A stretch of DNA of 64,000 nucleotides from Talpa occidentalis (Eukaryota > Chordata > Mammalia > Eulipotyphla > Talpidae). Location of the stretch: contig NW_023601433.1 in assembly GCF_014898055.3 (NCBI RefSeq), forward strand, positions 19,891,641-19,955,640, read 5' to 3'. The position numbers were made by a program, and so were the translations under genes. The notes below the pieces were generated by a model. That model had not been told where the DNA came from and ran no database searches. It saw only the letters and a list, made by a program, of their open reading frames with translations. Position 1 is the first letter of the stretch. The number at the start of each line of letters is the position of its first letter. This document shows positions 34,380 to 46,076 of the stretch, piece by piece.

Positions 34380-35180
34380 CCCTCAGAGCCCTGAACCCGT
34401 TATGGGCCCCGCAGTTTTCACGGGCCTCGCCCACCTGCCGGTTCTCCTCAACCTCCACTCCTCCCACTTCCAGGCCGCAACCCCACCCCGACGACGGCCC
34501 GACGGGCTGCGCAAGCGGTTGTGGGAAATGTAGTCTCTAGCCCCTGTGGTTCCCGCGGAGGTTTCTGGGCGGGGCTTCCGCGATCTGCGCAGGCGCGGCC
34601 CCGCCCCCACCCGTTCGAACGTTCTGGCGCCTCCGCGAGCGCTGGGCGCCCCGAGGTGAGCGCGGTTTTGTCCGGGAGGCCGGGCTCGGGTGAGCGGAGA
34701 CGCCGGGGGTTGGGGAGCGGGGGGCGCGGGCGAGCGGGGGCTCCGGCCGCGTGGAGTCGGGCGCTTTGGAGCCGATTCCCCCCGGAGCGCGCGTGGGGGC
34801 GGGGCAGGGCCGTTGGGGAGACCGTCCCGGCCTTTCCGGGGTGTCCCCGGCGCGGCCGCCCGGCCCTGACCCCGGACGCTGCCCGGGGTCTTCCCGGGGC
34901 GGGGGACGGGGTCCCCAAGGCGGGGGCCCTGGGGAAGCGCGGGTCCGCCTGTGCGCATGCGCGCTGACTCCTCTGGGCCCCCCAAAAGTTGGGCTGAGAG
35001 GGAGAGGAGAGCCAGGCTGCGTTTTTGGGCGGGGTTGTATTGCGCCCGGGGCCAGATTCACGGACCCAAGGTGGGCGGGTGAAGTTGCTCAGGTTGCCAG
35101 GGGAGGCGGCCCCTGTGGGGGCGGGGAGGTCGGCGGGAAACTGGGTTTGCAGGGCTGGGAGGGGGGTTGGGGGGAGTTCC
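34380..35180 (+). promoter_or_regulatory. CpG-island promoter of the KRAB-ZNF gene
   Basis: Dense CpG and GC boxes. 34522-34534 reads TGGGAAATGTAGT, the reverse of the ACTACATTTCCCA core bound by ZNF143. NRF1-type sites lie at 34585-34595 (TGCGCAGGCGC) and 34952-34962 (TGCGCATGCGC, a perfect palindrome). A GC box GGGCGGGGC is at 34566. There is no TATA box, as usual for such promoters. It lies upstream of all coding exons of the zinc-finger gene, on the same strand. Confidence 0.8.
34545..34655 (+). other. Likely 5' UTR exon 1 of the KRAB-ZNF gene
   Basis: GC-rich DNA just downstream of the ZNF143 and NRF1 sites, ending at a strong donor CCGAG|GTGAGC (GT at 34656). The transcription start is not defined, so the left edge is a guess. 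Confidence 0.45.
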
Positions 35181-35599
35181 TGGGGCATTAGAGGCTTGTT
35201 GTCTGAATTTCCAGGTGCGCTTTGCGTTCCTGCCCCCAGGCGGCGTCCTGCTGGCTGCTGCATTCAGGCCTCCTGCCTGGAAGTGCGCACCCCAGGGGTC
35301 CAAGTCACTGTCCAGGTGTCCATGGAGAGGAGGCATGGAGCCACTGCCGGGGTGTCCTGGCAGAACAGTGCGTTCGGCGTCTCGTTGGAAATCGTGTCCA
35401 GACTCTGACGTGACTCATCAGCTTTGAGACTGTTGTTCTTGGCGTGACTGTTGATCAGGGAGTGGGCAGTGTCACCTTTTGTTAAGTTATGGTGAGTCGT
35501 AAACCCAAGTTCTGCCACTAATGGACTCGCGGGGCCTCTCCTGCCCCTGCTAGAAGTGTCACACGGCCGTCACCCGCAGTGACTCTCTGGTGTCTCCAG

Positions 35600-35744
35600 G
35601 CAGCGTGTGGCGGGCTCTGGCCAGGAGACTCCAGGATCCCATGCAGCTGCCTCCGTCCTCTGTGCTGGACCCCATCGCCCCTCCCAGCGCCGCCTCCAGA
35701 GCCCTCGCGCGTCTGTGAGAGCAGCGACAATGGGCCAATCTCTG
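35600..35744 (+). CDS. KRAB-ZNF first coding exon (start codon at 35730)
   Basis: Acceptor TGTCTCCAG|GCAGC at 35599/35600. The exon is mostly 5' UTR, and ATG 35730-35732 sits in a good context (GCGACAATGG). It encodes MGQSL before the strong donor CTG|GTGAGT at 35744/35745. Mammalian KRAB-ZNF genes typically have just such a short first coding exon, with the ATG a few codons before the donor. Splicing in phase 0 to 43533 gives [17 protein letters not shown], in frame with the KRAB box. The 7.8-kb intron is filled with repeats. The exon is predicted from splice signals and phase, without transcript support. Translation could instead start at ATG 43508, just upstream of the KRAB box, if another exon is used. 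Confidence 0.6.
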
Positions 35745-36131
35745 GTGAGTGCTGTGTTTGCTTCAGCTCGGGGTGCATTGACTTTATGGGAGTACCTCAA
35801 TGGACATGTAAATTAGAAACATAGTTTTCTCCAGGGACACATTCCTCACCAGAGAAAGGTGTGGCGTAGATCCAGGCGCTTCACATGTCCAGCATGTGTG
35901 AAGATTGGGCTCTGCCCTGGTGCTCATGCAGCGCTGAGTCAGAGTCTGTACCTGGGTCGCGGTTGATGACGCTGAAGGTGTGGACTGTGGCTCTTCACCC
36001 CGCTGGACAGAAACACTTCCCAGCTCTGCGCTGGTAAGGTGCGGGGTGAGGGAGGAGGATGGGGCCTGAGGACCTGAGTGCAGAATGGGGGTGAAGGAGC
36101 CACATGTCTTTTAAAAAGGACAACTGATTTT
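35745..36131. other. Intron sequence, nothing recognised
   Basis: First part of the large intron. No repeat or other exon seen. Confidence 0.5.
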
Positions 36132-36393
36132 TTTTTTCAAGATTTGTTTATTTATTTATACATGCACTGGGTACAGTCAGAAGCGCAGGAGGGTGAGAGA
36201 ATTCACCAGAGCCAGAGCGGGGAGCAGAGCAGGCAGAAAGACCGAACGAAGTACACTGCTGAGGGGAGCAGCGGGCGGCAGGAGAGGTCTGCTCGCCATG
36301 TGGGACCCTCTCTGGTGATCGAACTGGTGCTGCAGAGGCTGCGGGCAGCTTCACAACCCAACGCTCATCTCCTTGCGCCCCCCAGGAGGCCCC
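36132..36393 (-). mobile_element. SINE, full length, young-type 3' end
   Basis: TTATACATGCACTGGGTACA and GTCAGAAGCGCAGGAGGGTG at left; CCTTGCGCCCCCCAGGAGGC at right. Confidence 0.9.
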
Positions 36394-37152
36394 AACTAAA
36401 TTTTTAAGGTTTCTGTGCAATAGCTAAAATCATATACTGTGTCCTGCACAACTCTCGGAGACTTTCATGCAGGCATCAGTCTTGGCATGTGTGCCGTTGA
36501 GTCCAATGGGGGATCCTTACATACCTGCCCCTGCCTTTCTCTCAGGTGGCCTGCAAACCGAAGGTGCCCAGTAGACTCTTCAGAGTCCTTTTTTCTGGCC
36601 GTTGTTTCCACTCCTGCGCATTTCTCCTTGGTGTGGTCTGAATGCATTTCTAGTGACACTCACTACACCCTAAGTTGCTCTCCAGTCCAGTTACACTCTC
36701 CAAAAGTTCCTGCCATGTTTGAGAACACCATGTGTGACCTTTGGGAAATTTCTTTTTTTTTTTAATTGTTTTAAAGCTTCTTACACTTTTTTCTTATTCT
36801 TTTACTTATTTTCCCTCCTCGATCTGTCATTGACATGTGTAGCACAAAAAGCCTTCTGCTGAAATAGTTGCCAGTTTTTTCCTACAATCCTAATGGGTCT
36901 TGCCCTACCCCTAGTTTCCCCCTCTAGCAAACCACCCTGGCCCATCCCCCGTCTGCCTGCCTCCCTAACCTCTTCACCCATTTCCCTGTTCCCTCTGGTG
37001 GTCATCTTTACCTTCAAATAACCCTGTTCAAGTTTTATTCAAGTATTTTGGCTGTAAATGTTTTTTGGGTATTTATTTTCCACAGATGAGTGAAGCCATC
37101 TCATATGTGTCTTTACTTTTTGGCTTATTTCACTCAAGAATAGCACCTCCCG

Positions 37153-37440
37153 GGGCCTCCCTGGTGGCATGAGGGGTTGAGATGCAACCGATGGGGCTGT
37201 CTGTAGTCTCTGCAGCACAAGTTCCATTCCCTGGCCAGCCAGGGAGCTACCCACATGGCGCAGCAGACCTGACTGGCCTGCTGCGTCCCTTGGCAGTGTA
37301 TTTCGGTCTATCTGCCTGTTCTGTTCCCGGCTCTGTCTCTGGTGAATCCTCTCACTTTACTCCCCCACACCTCTGGCCTGTATCCCAGCTCCTGTATGCA
37401 TAAATAAATAAATCTTTTTTTTTTTTAAAAAAAAAAAAAA
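37153..37440 (+). mobile_element. SINE, full length
   Basis: GGGGCCTCCCTGGTGGCATG head; TGTATGCATAAATAAATAAA followed by T13 and A-rich tail. Confidence 0.92.
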
Positions 37441-38127
37441 CAATATCACCTACTTGCTCACCCATTTTATCCTCAGTGTGGCCCTTTGCTCCTTCCTCGC
37501 AGCCCTGCAGTGCTCTCCTGCGTGTGCTCCACCCTTCCTGCCCTGCCTCTGCCGAAGGGATGTAGATTGGGCCATGACTGGGCAGTTGGAATCAACAGCT
37601 GCTCTGCTCACGGATGGGATAAATCTTTTTGTGTTTGAGTTTTCCCGTGAGGATAATGTGTAGAAGTATTGCAGATGATATGGAATTTCCGTTTTTACTT
37701 CCTTAAGAAACCTCTGCACCCTCATCAACAGGGTCTGTTCCGACTGTCATGACCACCAGCCATGGGTGGGAGCTCCCTTTTCTCTGCGCCCTCTCCAGCG
37801 TTGTTCATTCCATATTTGTTTTTTTTTTCTTTCAGTGTTTTCACTTTTTTAAATACTATTTTACATATTTTTACATCATTTTCATTTTTGCACAGTGTAA
37901 TCATTTACATCTTTGTTATAGTCCCCATAAAATTCTCTCCCCTCACCCCCCGTTTTATATAAATCCATTCGTTTTCATTTGGGCCTTCTCAAGGGGTGAG
38001 GTGGCATCTAAGTGTGCTTTTAATTTACATTTCTCTTAAAATAAGGTGAACATTCCTATTGTCTGTAGGATGTCAGAATTCCCTCTCTAGAGAAGAGTGT
38101 ATATAGTTCCTTTGTCCATTTTTTAAT

Positions 38128-38388
38128 TAAGATTTATTCATTTATGCATACAAGAACGGGGTACAGGCGAGAGGTGCAGAGGGTGAGAGGATTTGCCAGA
38201 GACAGAGTGGGGAGCAGAACAGGCAGACTTACTGAAACACACTGCTGAGGGGAGCAGTGGGGAGTCAGGAGAGGTCTGCTGCGCCATGCGGGTTGCTCAG
38301 TGCTGGCCAGGGATCAAACTCGCGCTGCAGAGGCTGTGAAGAGCTTCATAGGCTGCGTCCCAACCCCTTGTGTCACCAGGGAGGCCCC
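38128..38388 (-). mobile_element. SINE, full length
   Basis: AAGATTTATTCATTTATGCA at left, TGTGTCACCAGGGAGGCCCC at right. Target-site duplication TTTGTCCATTTTT(T)AATT at 38111 and 38391. Confidence 0.92.
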
Positions 38389-38705
38389 CCTTTGTCCATT
38401 TTTAATTGGTCATCAGTTGGTTTCTCGCATTGTTTGGGGATGTTATAAATTTTTGAATGAGCCCCTTGTCACATGTGTGGCATGCAGATTGTTTTTCTGT
38501 TCTGTAGACTGCCTTTCAGTTTTGGGGCTGGTTTCTTTTAAGGTATGAAAGCTTTTAGGTTTAGTGGTGTCCCACTTGTTGAATTTTGCTTTTGTTTCCC
38601 TGGGTGTTGGGGTTGTGTTCCCTAGTGCACTTTGGGGCAACCGTCCTTAGTGTGTCCCTATATTTTCTGTCAAGTACATCACCAAATATTTAATCCATTT
38701 GGAAT

Positions 38706-38968
38706 TTTATAGATTGATTTATTTATCCATATAAGAGCTGGGGTACAGGCCAGACATGTGGTGGGTGAGAGGATTGACCAGAGACAGAGTGGGGAACAGA
38801 ACAGGCAGATCTGGTGAAATACACTACTAAGGGGAACAGCAAGGAGACAGGAGAGGTCAGGTGTGCCGTGTGGGTGAGTTCCCTGACTGGGGATTGAACT
38901 CATGCTCCAGGGGCTGTGGATAGCTTCATAGTGCTTTGCCTTAACCCCTTGCTTCACCAGGGAGACTC
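38706..38968 (-). mobile_element. SINE, full length
   Basis: TTTATCCATATAAGAGCTGG at left, TTGCTTCACCAGGGAGACTC at right. Confidence 0.9.
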
Positions 38969-39210
38969 CATGTTGCTGTATTAAGTCGGTTGGAATTTGT
39001 GGAGGATTTTCGCTTCTCTGTTCTTTGGTGGTATTGGTTTATTTTTTCCCTTTTATGCTGTCTTTTTTTGGGGGGGGATCAGGGCAATGTTGACCTTGTC
39101 GTATGTGTTGGTTAGTTTTTTCCTCTGTCTTCAGTGTTTTGGAAGATGCAAATTTCTTTGTGTTTGCTTCTGTCATGGTCTCTCTGATGATTTCTTTTCT
39201 GTGTCCCTGA

Positions 39211-40222
39211 ATGCTTGAGTATCTTGTGCTCCTGAATGTAGCTAGTCCCTGTGTTCCGATCTGGTCTCCCGTCTTCAGTCTGCACTTCTCCTGAGTGAGT
39301 CAGTCAACTGTGTTTTGCCATTTCTGCCGGTTACACTTGAGCGTGGGCCTCCTTCGCAGGCCTAGTACCACAGGCTCAGCTCCCACCTGACTGCGCCTGT
39401 AGCCGTCCCAATGGCACCTGCCACTCATGTAACATGCAAACCTCGTCCTGTGTTGTGCCCTCCCGTGTGGGATTAGATCCTTCTCGGCCCAGGTCTCCCG
39501 CCACCAGAAAGGGATTTCTCTGTTCCAGAGTTTAGTCTCACCCAATGCAAGTTACTCTTCAGTATTACCTGATATCTTAATGGTTGCTAACAGCAGCACC
39601 GCTGTGCGTGCGTGTGTGCGTGCGTGCATGTGTGTGTGTGTGTGTTCACTTTCTTTTACATTACAGTTCTCATTCTTGCCAAACCTGATGGATGAGTTTT
39701 CTCAGTGATGAGGTTGCTCCCTTATCTGCCTCCGACTGGCCAGGGTGTGGTGACACCTCAGAGTTCAGGGGGAGAAAGTACTCAGGGGTCAGTGGGACAC
39801 GTTTGAACAAGGGTCATGACACAGACACTCGCTGAGTAAAACCAGGTAGCGCAGATGTTCATCATTTGACCTTTGGTTGTTGGGAATTTATGTCAGTGAT
39901 GCTCAATGTAGTTTTTAATGAAGAGCTTCAGGTTTCTGTCATCGAGTCTGGAGTATAGTATAGTAGGTGTGTTTGCATTTGTCATATGTATGATTCTTGC
40001 TGAAGTTACCGTTAATGGTAGATTTTTTTAATTTTGATAGATGTTTATAGAATATTGATAGAATGAATGTATTTTGCAACCTAATTTTACCAGCTCTTCT
40101 GTCACCTGTGACCATGCAAGTGTTTCATTTTATAAACCTTTGCACTGTGGGGAGCAGCTGTGGCTGTTCTTCTGCCCAGCATGACTGTTGCTTCCTTTTC
40201 TCCTTTTCCTAGTAAATGTGGC
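39211..40222. other. Intron sequence with a (TG)n microsatellite
   Basis: A GTGCGTGC/TGTG-type microsatellite lies at about 39605-39645. No gene or further repeat recognised. Confidence 0.5.
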
Positions 40223-40253
40223 CCTCCATTCATTCATTCATTCATTCATTCAT
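40223..40253 (+). repeat. (CATT)n microsatellite
   Basis: About eight CATT units adjoining the tail of the next SINE. Confidence 0.9.
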
Positions 40254-40257
40254 TCTT

Positions 40258-40523
40258 TTTTTAAAAGATGAACTTATTTGTGCATACAAAAACTGGGGTA
40301 TGGGCCTGAGGTGTGGGAGGGGGGAGGATTCACCAGAGACAGAGTGGGGAGCAGAACAGGCAAATCTATTGAAATACACTGCTGAGGGGAACAGTGGGCG
40401 AGTCAGGAGAGGTCTGCCACGCCATGTGGGTAGCTCTCTGGCTGGGGATTGAACTCGTGCTGCTGTGGCTGCGGGACAGCTCCATAGGTAGTGTCTTTAC
40501 CTTTGAGCCACCAGGATAGCCCC
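40258..40523 (-). mobile_element. SINE, full length
   Basis: TTGTGCATACAAAAACTGGG at left, GAGCCACCAGGATAGCCCCT at right. Confidence 0.9.
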
Positions 40524-40539
40524 TGACCCTTTATTTAAA

Positions 40540-42060
40540 TGTAAAATAAAAATTCTCCTTTTGCTGTTATTGCATGTGGTGTTCTTTGGCTTTTAGTATC
40601 TGACCTTGTTATACAGCCATCACCACCTTCCAGATTTTTTCATTTCCCAGTAATAAAATACTGTACTCATTAAACTCTCGCTCCTAACTGCTCTGTCCCT
40701 CAGCCCCTGTGTCCACCATTTACTTTCTGTTTTCAAGAGTTTGACAACTCAGACCTGTATGAATGGAGTCTTATTACATCTTGTTTTCTTGGTGAATCTC
40801 TTATTTTATTTCATTGTTAACGGTTTTGTCATTTCATAGGTATCATACAGGAGTGCATTCATATTGTAGTGTGTGTCATTGTTTAGTTCCATTGTGAGGC
40901 TCATTAATAATCTCTTATGTGTATCTACCAGTCTTATTTATCCATTAATCCATCACCTGGGGCTTGGGTTGATTTTGCTTTGGGCTGTAATGATGGTGCA
41001 GTGACCGTAGGTGAGCAAACATCTCTGCCTGTCCCTGCTGTCCTTGCTATTGGTGAACACCCCGGGGTGGGGAGGGGTCCTCCTGTCATTCTGAGTTCCC
41101 TTTTCCCAAGAATCACCTTCCTGTCTTCCCTCCTGGCTGCATCATTTATGTTTGCCCCAACAGTGTGCAAGGGAGCCAGGTCCCAATTTTTGCCAGTACT
41201 TGTTTTTTTCTTTCTTTTTAAATCATTGCGATCCCAGCGGATGTAAAATCTCATCTCTTGTACTTCTCATTCATTTTTCCTTCGTGACTGGTCCTATTGA
41301 GCACATTCATGTGTTAGGTCCCGCTTGGGTATGTGATTTGCAGAACTGTGTATTCCAGTCCTTTACTCATTGCTGCGCATTTCCATTTTGAACAGGGTCA
41401 AAAGCGCAAGGGGAGTGTATTGTCTCATTTCGTCATATGGTGCTTTTATGGCATCCTGAGCCCATGCCTGCTGGGAGGTCCAATGAGTTTCTGTGCACAG
41501 AAATGAGCCATCCACCTTCTCTCTGCTGTTGTTTCATTTCTTGTATTAGTGTTTTAATCAATGAGCCTATAAATAAGAATGCATTTTTGTTTTCCTAGAA
41601 CTGGGATGTGGCTGGGTTACCTTGTGAGAGTTGCTGTCAGTGCAGCAGGCTCATCGTGTCCTGGATGCTGTTTTGTCTTTGCATTTGTTTAATTCATTGT
41701 TTAAGCCTCCAGATTTCTTTATTCCAGCTCAGTCTCTGCCCTTGGTTCCGCTATATGTATTGCTTACTGTTTTGTCATTTCACTGGCAGCGTACAGGAGC
41801 TCCTGTGTGTGTGAACACGGGTGTGTGTTATAGTCTGCTCACTGGGTTTTCCTTTCCAGAGTCGCTTTACTGTGGCTTTCATTAGTTTTCCAAGAATGAA
41901 TTATAACTAGTTATGACCATTTTTATGTATGTTGTCTTTTTGTTGTTACGTAGTGTCACCTGAACCCATTGTGAATAAGGGGACACTGAGCATCTTTGTT
42001 AGTCCTCCTCTTACTGGGAATGTTGATGTCACCTGTGGCTGTGTCAAGGACTTGTTTTGT
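40540..42060 (-). mobile_element. Old L1 3'-region sequence, probably more than one piece
   Basis: Antisense strings typical of old L1 3' UTRs: AATAAAATACTGTACTCATT, CTGTTTTCAAGAGTTTGACA and a partial repeat of the same region at 41560-42060. Diverged, so limits are approximate. Confidence 0.5.
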
Positions 42061-42410
42061 GTTGAGAAAAAATCCTCTGAATCCTTTTTTAGCTATTACA
42101 AATAGGAATTTATTTTAATAGGTTCCTATTCAATATGTATGTGGAGGTACATAGGGTTTACTACACAGGAAATGAAATGATGGAATAAATTTACAGATTT
42201 CTTAAGATGTTTGTTTTCTTATACCTAGTGTCTTATTTTTCAAAACTCTTTCATTGCTATGATCTATTTTTTTCTTTCTCCAAAAGAAATTTTTGTCTCT
42301 TCTAGTTGTTTTTCCTCTTCTTTTGATACCTTTTGTTGTGGTCACCGTGTTCTCCCCTACGGTGATGAAAACTATCAATAATATCCTGGAGATTCCCAAA
42401 TTCTTTCTTT

Positions 42411-42674
42411 TCTTTAATATTTATTTTATGTATGCATATAAACACTCAGGTGTAGGCCACAGGTGCAGGGGGTGAGAGGATTCACCAGAGACAGAGTGGG
42501 GAGCAGAACAGGCAGACTGACTGAAATACACTGCTGAGGGGAGCAGCGGGGAGACAGGAGAGATCTGCTGCCCCTTGTGACTAGCTCCCTGGTTGGGGAT
42601 CGAATCCGTGTTGCAGTGGCTCCTGATAGCTTCATAGTGCTGAGACTTAAACTCTTGTGCCACCAGGGAGGCCC
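42411..42674 (-). mobile_element. SINE, full length
   Basis: TTTATTTTATGTATGCATAT at left, TTGTGCCACCAGGGAGGCCC at right. Confidence 0.92.
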
Positions 42675-42899
42675 TGATTCCCAAATTTCTGTTCTCAGCT
42701 TAGAATTCCTGATCTATCAGACACATGTCCAGTTGCGTGTGGAATACCAGTGTCTACCAGCCCGTAATGCGGACAGCACATTAGGAAAACATTCCTCGTA
42801 CCTCAGCCACCAAGTTATTACCGAGTTCTCCTCCCCTTTGTCCTTCCATTTTAAAAGTGATGACCTGTTCTGTCTTCTTCTGACTCTGTCAGCTGAACA

Positions 42900-43110
42900 T
42901 CTTTTCTTAAAAAATTATTTTATATATATTTTACATTTTTCATTTTTGCACAATGTATGCGTTTTCATCTTGGTTATAGTCCCCATACATCCCACCCCCT
43001 CTTATTTTGACCCTAATCCCTCCACCCCTCTACCCACCCATAGTATGTGTCTGGTTTATACTTGCTTGTAGTTGAACATTTCTTACCTGTGCTTTTTCCC
43101 CCCTCATTGC
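42900..43110 (-). mobile_element. L1 3' end
   Basis: ATTTTACATTTTTCATTTTT and TTTTCATCTTGGTTATAGTC are the antisense of the family 3' terminus seen at 15490-15590. Confidence 0.75.
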
Positions 43111-43238
43111 TTGAACATTCTGGTTTCGGGTTCAGTTTTTGTTTACTGTGAGTTGGAGATAACCAGGCTTTGAGGTACAGGAGTAAAATATTGGCACAAA
43201 GTTGCACATGCTTTTCATTTGTTATGAAGCTCCTTTAG

Positions 43239-43676
<438 letters not shown>

Positions 43677-43904
43677 TAGCACTCTAGTGCAATGCTGTCT
43701 TCTGCACTGATAAGTGTGCACTTGCTTATGAAACTGAGTGTTGGTGAGGTTGAACATGGCAGGCAGTGTACATTGTGGGTGTTTCAGTTTTTGTTTGGAA
43801 AGATTCAGATTGGCCTCTTTTGCACAGCTCTTCACACTGCATTTGTTAGTTTTCAAAGACTGAAGTTGAACTTGATCAAAGACCAACGCTGTTTCTCATC
43901 ACAG

Positions 43905-43996
43905 GGCATTGTGTTACCGATCCTGAGGAGAGCATCAGGTCGGAGCAGGGATTACAGCCGTGGTCTGTGGACGATCCCCTAAACCAGGACCTCTCA
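43905..43996 (+). CDS. KRAB-ZNF: KRAB-B box exon, frame-breaking length
   Basis: Acceptor CATCACAG|GGCATT and donor TCTCAG|GTCAGT are both good. Entered in phase 1 from KRAB-A, it reads GHCVTDPEESIRSEQGLQPW then SVDDPLTRTSQ. This has the KRAB-B pattern G-x-x-V-x-x-P-E...LEQG-x-x-PW, with LEQG changed to SEQG. KRAB-B exons are normally a multiple of three (often 93 or 96 bp), but this one is 92 bp. Inclusion therefore makes the zinc-finger exon read ATG TCC ATA CTG TGG ATC ACC TGA, a stop after seven codons. Skipping it gives an in-frame KRAB-A to finger junction. Either the gene now makes only the A-box isoform, or a base was lost near 43979 in the allele or assembly. Confidence 0.8.
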
Positions 43997-45660
43997 GGTC
44001 AGTCAGTGCTTGCCAGGCCGGGAGGCTGAGAGGAGGCTGGGAGTGTGGCCAGTGATACTGGCCACACTGAGGTGCTTTTCCAGTGTCCAACCTTGGACAG
44101 TGTGTCTGCATATATCAAACTGATTCTTTATTCAGTTACAAAATATTGCTGTCTGGTGAATTTTGTCCTGCTCTTTTAATGATGGTTGTCTGTGTTCTTA
44201 AACCAGTATGCAGTCCTGATACTGTGGGGATTATTCTGCAGTAATCACATTTCTCTGTTCTCTCTCTTAGTGTTTTCTCATAGACTATTTTCTTTAGGTA
44301 CCTGTTCAGGAATTTTTTTATTCTGTGTGTTCATGGGAAGTTTAGCCAGTGTTAAATTTTCTATGAGAGGGGAGAGCAACAGTACTCACAGAAATGATCT
44401 TTACTTTCTGAAGTTATACACGCTGTGAGGAAAGAATATATAATATAATAAATACATTTATTAATAGAGAGGTAAAGCCACAGAGGGTGTTTGACCAGCC
44501 TGAGTGAAACAAAGTGGAGGATGTTGTTTTTGTGTGTGTGCTCCATACACATCATTATAGAGATTAATTATTTTCTTTCAGAGCTCAGGTGAGGCGAATG
44601 GCTTGCACTGACATGTCATATCTATAGTTCTCTCTGCAGTCTGGGCTAGAGGCTGTGTATTGCTATTGGAGATGTCACTTTGCAGGTGACTAACTCCAAA
44701 GGGATAGAGTGGCGTTGACTGGAGAGTTATTTAGAACATGAGTAGTTTTTCAGGGGCAAGCCTTGTGACCGCCTACATAGTAATTGTGAGGCTGAGGAGG
44801 AACCAGAAATTGTTCAGCGTGGGAAGGGATGTTCTGTGACTTGGGAGGGGGAACCTGAAGTGGTGGTTTCTAAAGCCATGGCACCAAGAGTTTCAGGTTT
44901 GGGGCTCATACCTTGGGGAACAGTGCGACCTGTGCAATTCCACCTTCTCGTGGGAATCGTTGGGAGGAAAGTAAAGGAATCGATGACAGTGTGATGTAGC
45001 TGAGAGTCACACACGACATAAAAACTGGAGCTGCTATGAACAAAGCAGAAACACAGGTTCCAGGGAGTGCATTGAGAACACCAGGGTGTTGCTCTCAGAA
45101 TGATGTGGGAAAAGACTTTAACACTGATAGCCACAGGCTGGATGCAGAACTTTTTTCCTATCAGCAGGAATGTGGGACACAATGATGAGGTGGAGTTTGC
45201 TGCATGTATTAGGATTCTGAGCCTTATGTGATATGATATTTAAATAATAACTGACAGGTCTCTGCCGTGGAGGGATGTGCATGCCTCTGAGAACCTCTGC
45301 AGGTGACCGTGGCCAGGGCTGGGGTCGAAAGAAAAACTAAGGAAATGGAGAAGCAGAGTCCTTGTGTCTCAGCAGGCCTCTTGCTTAAAGTACCTGGGCA
45401 ATGACTGGGTCACTCAGTCCACAGGTTTCCGGGAAAGCCATGGCCTCTGTAGGGCTTGGTTATTCAGAAAGTACCTGCAAGAGCTGCACAGGGTCAGTCT
45501 AAGAAAGAAGGTGTGTAGGATCTATGTTGGGTGAAATGCTTCTGGTTGAAATCGACAACTCTAGTTAAAGGACTATTTTCACCAAATATTTATGATTTAT
45601 AAAGCCATTATGAAATTAGTTTTACTGCTTTGTTATCCTGGTTTGGCATTAGAAAATCTG
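43997..45660. other. Intron between KRAB-B and finger exons
   Basis: No further exon or clear repeat recognised up to the SINE at 45667. A phase-compatible alternative exon cannot be excluded. Confidence 0.5.
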
Positions 45661-45666
45661 TTAATT

Positions 45667-45930
45667 GGGGCCTCCCTGGAGGCCTAGGGATTAAGTCTCT
45701 TAGCTCTCACTCTTATGGCCTGAGTTTGATCCACAGTGAAGGAGCTCACCCACTTTGTCACAGCAGACCTCTCCTGTCTCACCCGCTGCTCCCCTCAGCA
45801 GTGTATTTGAGTCAGTCTGCCTGTTCTGTTCGAAACACTGTCTCCACGCTCCCCTACAGCGCCCCCACTCCTGCACTTCTGGCCTACACCCCAGATCTTC
45901 TATGCTAAAATAAAAAAATACCAAAAAATC
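45667..45930 (+). mobile_element. SINE, full length
   Basis: GGGGCCTCCCTGGAGGCCTA head, CAGCAGTGTATTTGAGTCAG, A-rich tail at 45910-45928. Confidence 0.9.
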
Positions 45931-46076
45931 TATTCTCCCCATAATTTGCTATGGGCAAAAAGCATGAATCAGAAAAGCAATACCTGTAAATTGTGTTGTA
46001 ATACAGGAGCTTTTGTGCCACTTAGTAGTATTCACTCAAAATGCTTAGAGACATGATCATTTTTATCTCACTTTAG

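Larger units (their letters stand above)
36745..39210 (-). mobile_element. Old L1 (ORF2 to 3' end), broken by SINEs
   Basis: Read on the minus strand from right to left: ORF2 pieces (38970-39200, then 38390-38700, which encodes ETKAKFNKWDTTKPKS-like sequence), then 3' sequence at 37440-37830 (AACAATGCTGGAGAGGGCGC on the minus strand), down to the T-rich 3' end at 36753. A second short L1 3' end is nested at about 37835-37970 (ATTTTTGCACAGTGTAATCA). SINEs at 37153, 38128 and 38706 interrupt it. All within the KRAB-ZNF intron. Confidence 0.75.

Noticed and set aside
34383..35263. Long minus-strand open frames over the CpG island
   Set aside because: High GC removes stop codons on both strands; the promoter and splice signals of the plus-strand gene explain the region.
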